Source: Cladopsammia gracilis
Lineage: Eukaryota; Cnidaria; Anthozoa; Scleractinia; Dendrophylliidae
Reading direction: 5' to 3'
DNA length: 64,000 nt
Assembly (NCBI GenBank): GCA_022457155.1
Contig: JAJGOT010000212.1
Location: forward strand, 1,118,001 to 1,182,000
Shown: piece after piece, positions 62,601 to 64,000 of the stretch
Position numbering within the stretch: the stretch's first letter is position 1
Layout of the letters: each line of letters starts with the position of its first letter
Translations under genes and position numbers: made by a program
The notes under the pieces: generated by a model
What the model saw: only the letters and a program-made list of their open reading frames with translations
Databases searched by the model: none
Told to the model about the DNA's origin: nothing

Positions 62601-63949
62601 ATGCCTTCTTTGGTGGTCGAACAAATATTACAAAGCTAACCCATGATTTCAAAGAGAATGAATCGGGTGCGTATGCTGATTTTGTCAGCCTGTATCCAAC
62701 AGTTCAATTCTACGAGGAATACCCTATCGGTCATCCTGAAAAGATTTTCAATCCCAAAAGGTTTAATAAAAAATGGTTCGGGTTCATAAAATGTAAAGTG
62801 GTTCCACCTCGAGGGCTTTATCATCCTGTTTTACCGGTAAAAATAAAATGCGATAAGGCTGAAAAGTTGCTGTTTCCTCTTTGTCGAACGTGTGCAGAAA
62901 CAAAACAACAAGAATGTTTACATTTGAACTCTGAAAGATCATTTATTGGAACATGGTGTACAAACGAGATACAAAAAGCGCTTGAAAAGGGATATAAGAT
63001 TGAAAAGATTTATGAGGTTTGGCATTTCAAAGAGACATCTAGCGATCTTTTCAAAGAATATGTTAAAAAGTTCATGAAGATCAAATTGGAAAGCTCTGAA
63101 CTCAAAACCGGTCCTGGATGCAAATACAAGTCAGAAGAGCATTTTAGACAGGTTGTCAAAGAACGTTTGGGAATTGAGTTAGGGAAAATAGAATTTAATC
63201 CTGGAAGGAGGGCAATTGCGAAAATATGTCTGAATAGTCTTTGGGGAAAGTTTGGTCAGCGTAACAACATGAATCAACACAAATATGTAACCGAATCAAA
63301 AGAGTTTTACAAAATTTTGCTCGATGATAACATTGAAAATCTTTTCATTCAGTTCCTCACTGAAGATATGGTGCAGATGACGTATGATTTGAAAGATCAG
63401 TTTGTGGATAATGCAAACAACACCAATATTTTTATTGCCGCATTCACAACAAGTCATGCGCGTCTAAAGTTGTACGATGTTTTGGATACTCTCGGGGAAC
63501 AGGTGCTCGGATTTGATACCGACAGTTGTTGGTATGTACAAAGGCCGGGAGGTAAAACAATTGAAACCGGTGATATGCTTGGTGAGCTAACGGATGAGCT
63601 TGGAGGTGATAAAATTGTTGAGTGGTGCGGTTCTGGCCCAAAATCTTATAGCTATGTGACGTCAAAAGGTAAAATTACTTGTAAAGTAAAAGGTTTCACA
63701 CTAAATCACGAAAACAGTCAATATCTGAATATGAAAGGAATGAAGGAAATCATCAACCGTCAGAAAGAAAGAATCACTCTTGTCAATGAGCAGAAAATCA
63801 CAAGAGATCCAAAAACAAAAGAAGTTTTTAATCAATATCAAGAGAAAGACTTTCGGTTTGTTTATGATAAAAGATGTTTGAATAAAGTTGAAACCGGATT
63901 GGATACACTTCCATATGGTTATACGAATTTAGTGCGTTTTATCGATTAA
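59699..63949 (+). CDS. POLB: protein-primed DNA polymerase B
   Basis: 1416 residues. 13-46: SAP/Rho-N-like helices. 90-165: basic coiled coil. About 300-415: OTU-like region (D306-x-x-C309 in NSDSICLARA, H410 in NQNHYDVI). 426-575: Cys-rich zinc knuckles. 3'-5' exonuclease: D581-x-E583 (FDLEC), N646/D651 (AHNSKGYD), Y773-x3-D777. About 900-950: inserted block EFQGCFWHGCKKC typical of this family. Polymerase motif A D994-FVSLYP, motif B K1175-ICLNSLWG, motif C D1273-TDS. All catalytic residues are present, so it should be active in replicating the element from its termini. The start ATG has a good context (ACCATGG). Confidence 0.92.
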   Translation: MDSSNTQSVKAKTVKQLLAIARQLRLKGYSGKRKAELIKFIESSINTTPSRGIVTFIDEPSPPPSATHRPSKAGPKPYQMKPKQTRRQKREEKNFEAPSGVVPTDNKIKEKQIKRLKKKLQKVNKKLKNNKKQRKQLFSKRELLNNELDTLRVKRTTLLEHEASYEIIKISSKESRKFKSFFDKFNVKIINPRAAMHDIDIAILLLEIGSKVIRERGLQNGDKIRWILSHPSWQKPVSTKLITITDNLGTDLVEQIARFVEYKDVPISEVEIEIQTIMVPRGKGRLRVTKDNVSRKRSVITIKNSDSICLARAIVTAVANINKDRWTSSQLKDGFNKSRKLQEDEAKKLHKEAEVPISLFGSTLEDVKRFSFHMKVEINIVDTDQFNEIIFTAAPFENASKIYLLKNQNHYDVITSMPGFLCKDYYCHTCKKPYEHRDKHRCPTKCIACFKSFPDGKKCSKPPIPCDKCNRSFFGLDCYEEHKRDRSKWGKPDIVCENVGKCLKCERIIVTSEDRDGTIHNLKTHICGHSKCSNCKVYCDLTTHECFMRNTQCKGGKCTGCTEEYVCFSCQTYTENYMFFDLECVQETGIHEVNLAVVHDFKGNEWVFHTIEEFCKFVFEEYEVEDEKGKKKMEQKHKGYTFIAHNSKGYDAQFILKWCVENIVKPDIIYSGTKIMSMEIKSFKIRFIDSLNFVQNRLAAFPKTFGLKELKKGYFPHYFNKKCHQNYVGPIPSKKHYGYDQMKKDERKAFHEWHDARVKENYVFDFRKELIDYCRSDVDILRRSMMMFREEYIDLENIDPLQYITIASVCMAIFRDNYLEPGTIAVVKDTTRQENYSKISIAWLDYLSEKHGIKIQHALNGGEKKLECLKGAPRVDGFCEATNTVYEFQGCFWHGCKKCFDSDTINTKNQMDMKTLHRRTMEKNNKIINNGYNLVEIYECELKQNTEFKSFMKSDWKRDFVEPLNPRDAFFGGRTNITKLTHDFKENESGAYADFVSLYPTVQFYEEYPIGHPEKIFNPKRFNKKWFGFIKCKVVPPRGLYHPVLPVKIKCDKAEKLLFPLCRTCAETKQQECLHLNSERSFIGTWCTNEIQKALEKGYKIEKIYEVWHFKETSSDLFKEYVKKFMKIKLESSELKTGPGCKYKSEEHFRQVVKERLGIELGKIEFNPGRRAIAKICLNSLWGKFGQRNNMNQHKYVTESKEFYKILLDDNIENLFIQFLTEDMVQMTYDLKDQFVDNANNTNIFIAAFTTSHARLKLYDVLDTLGEQVLGFDTDSCWYVQRPGGKTIETGDMLGELTDELGGDKIVEWCGSGPKSYSYVTSKGKITCKVKGFTLNHENSQYLNMKGMKEIINRQKERITLVNEQKITRDPKTKEVFNQYQEKDFRFVYDKRCLNKVETGLDTLPYGYTNLVRFID

Positions 63950-64000
63950 AATATATACCATCACTAAATTATAATGATGGGTTTCATAAATTAAAAAATT

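Larger units (their letters stand above)
46505..64000. mobile_element. Maverick/Polinton (adintovirus-like) element, right end outside window
   Basis: The left edge is set by comparison with the paralogous upstream region of unit 2: sequences match up to about 46500 (cf. 29760), then unit 3 departs into AGAGGGACTTTGGGGCACTC, the probable start of the terminal inverted repeat. The hallmark set is present: protein-primed PolB, retroviral-type integrase, packaging ATPase, adenain-like protease, double and single jelly-roll capsid proteins. All main frames are open. The final 51 bases show no complement of the left end, so the right terminus is further on. Confidence 0.9.

Noticed and set aside
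63950..64000. Right terminal inverted repeat of the Polinton
   Set aside because: The last 51 bases do not complement the left end sequence; a small palindrome (CCATCA..TGATGG) is present, which could be a terminator hairpin for PolB.

Overview
The window reads as nuclear DNA of a cnidarian, most likely an anthozoan (coral or sea anemone). This is an inference from three things. A cluster of genes for a short-chain collagen C4-like family has cysteine-rich C-terminal domains. The DNA is AT-rich, with many introns, and packed with small inverted-repeat transposons. A near-intact Maverick/Polinton fills the last 17.5 kb.

Left and middle (1-46.5 kb). There are three C4-like collagen loci: the last two exons of a plus-strand copy (321-1377) and two complete minus-strand paralogues. 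Gene 2 has seven exons between 8284 and 26189 (394 codons when spliced). Gene 3 has six exons between 32714 and 42999 (383 codons). Exon phases agree across every junction, which allowed two 65-bp exons (18586-18650, 35779-35843) to be placed that are too short to stand out alone. Predicted protein: signal peptide, coiled-coil stalk, short Gly-X-Y blocks, RWGxTTCP linker, Cys-rich head. Genes 2 and 3 are a tandem duplication that includes 3' flanks, introns and upstream DNA. Upstream of each first exon is a second exon pair that would encode a type II membrane anchor. It looks intact in unit 3 and broken in unit 2. Introns and spacers hold a nested pair of LINEs with a 14-bp target duplication, a BEL/Pao relic, a 3.07-kb palindromic foldback element, and more than ten MITE-like elements with TA, TTAA, 3-bp or 7-9-bp target-site signatures. 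One MITE interrupts a collagen exon.

Right (about 46.5-64.0 kb). A Polinton/Maverick (adintovirus-like) is inserted upstream of unit 3; its left edge is fixed by comparison with the empty site upstream of unit 2. Minus-strand genes: a small SAP/NUMOD-like protein, a fused zinc-ribbon/PLA2/integrase/chromodomain protein, and the packaging ATPase. After a spacer with five 30-bp palindromic repeats, plus-strand genes follow: a coiled-coil protein, the minor capsid protein, an amphipathic protein, the major capsid protein, a basic protein, an adenain-type protease and a collagen/fibre-like protein. Next come a 1.5-kb structured non-coding region, a membrane protein, a minus-strand block of small genes (one resembling DUF2738/CP312R) and a 1416-aa protein-primed DNA polymerase B. 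All large frames are open, so the copy looks young. Its right terminal repeat is not in the window.

Most striking: the structured region at 56.7-57.3 kb holds two tandem copies of a hairpin pair whose loops are exactly complementary over 7 nt (a kissing-loop design), then a purine/G-quadruplex tract framed by inverted 27-bp repeats. Also notable are the PLA2-integrase fusion, the palindromic iteron array, and the alternative membrane-anchor exons of the collagen genes.
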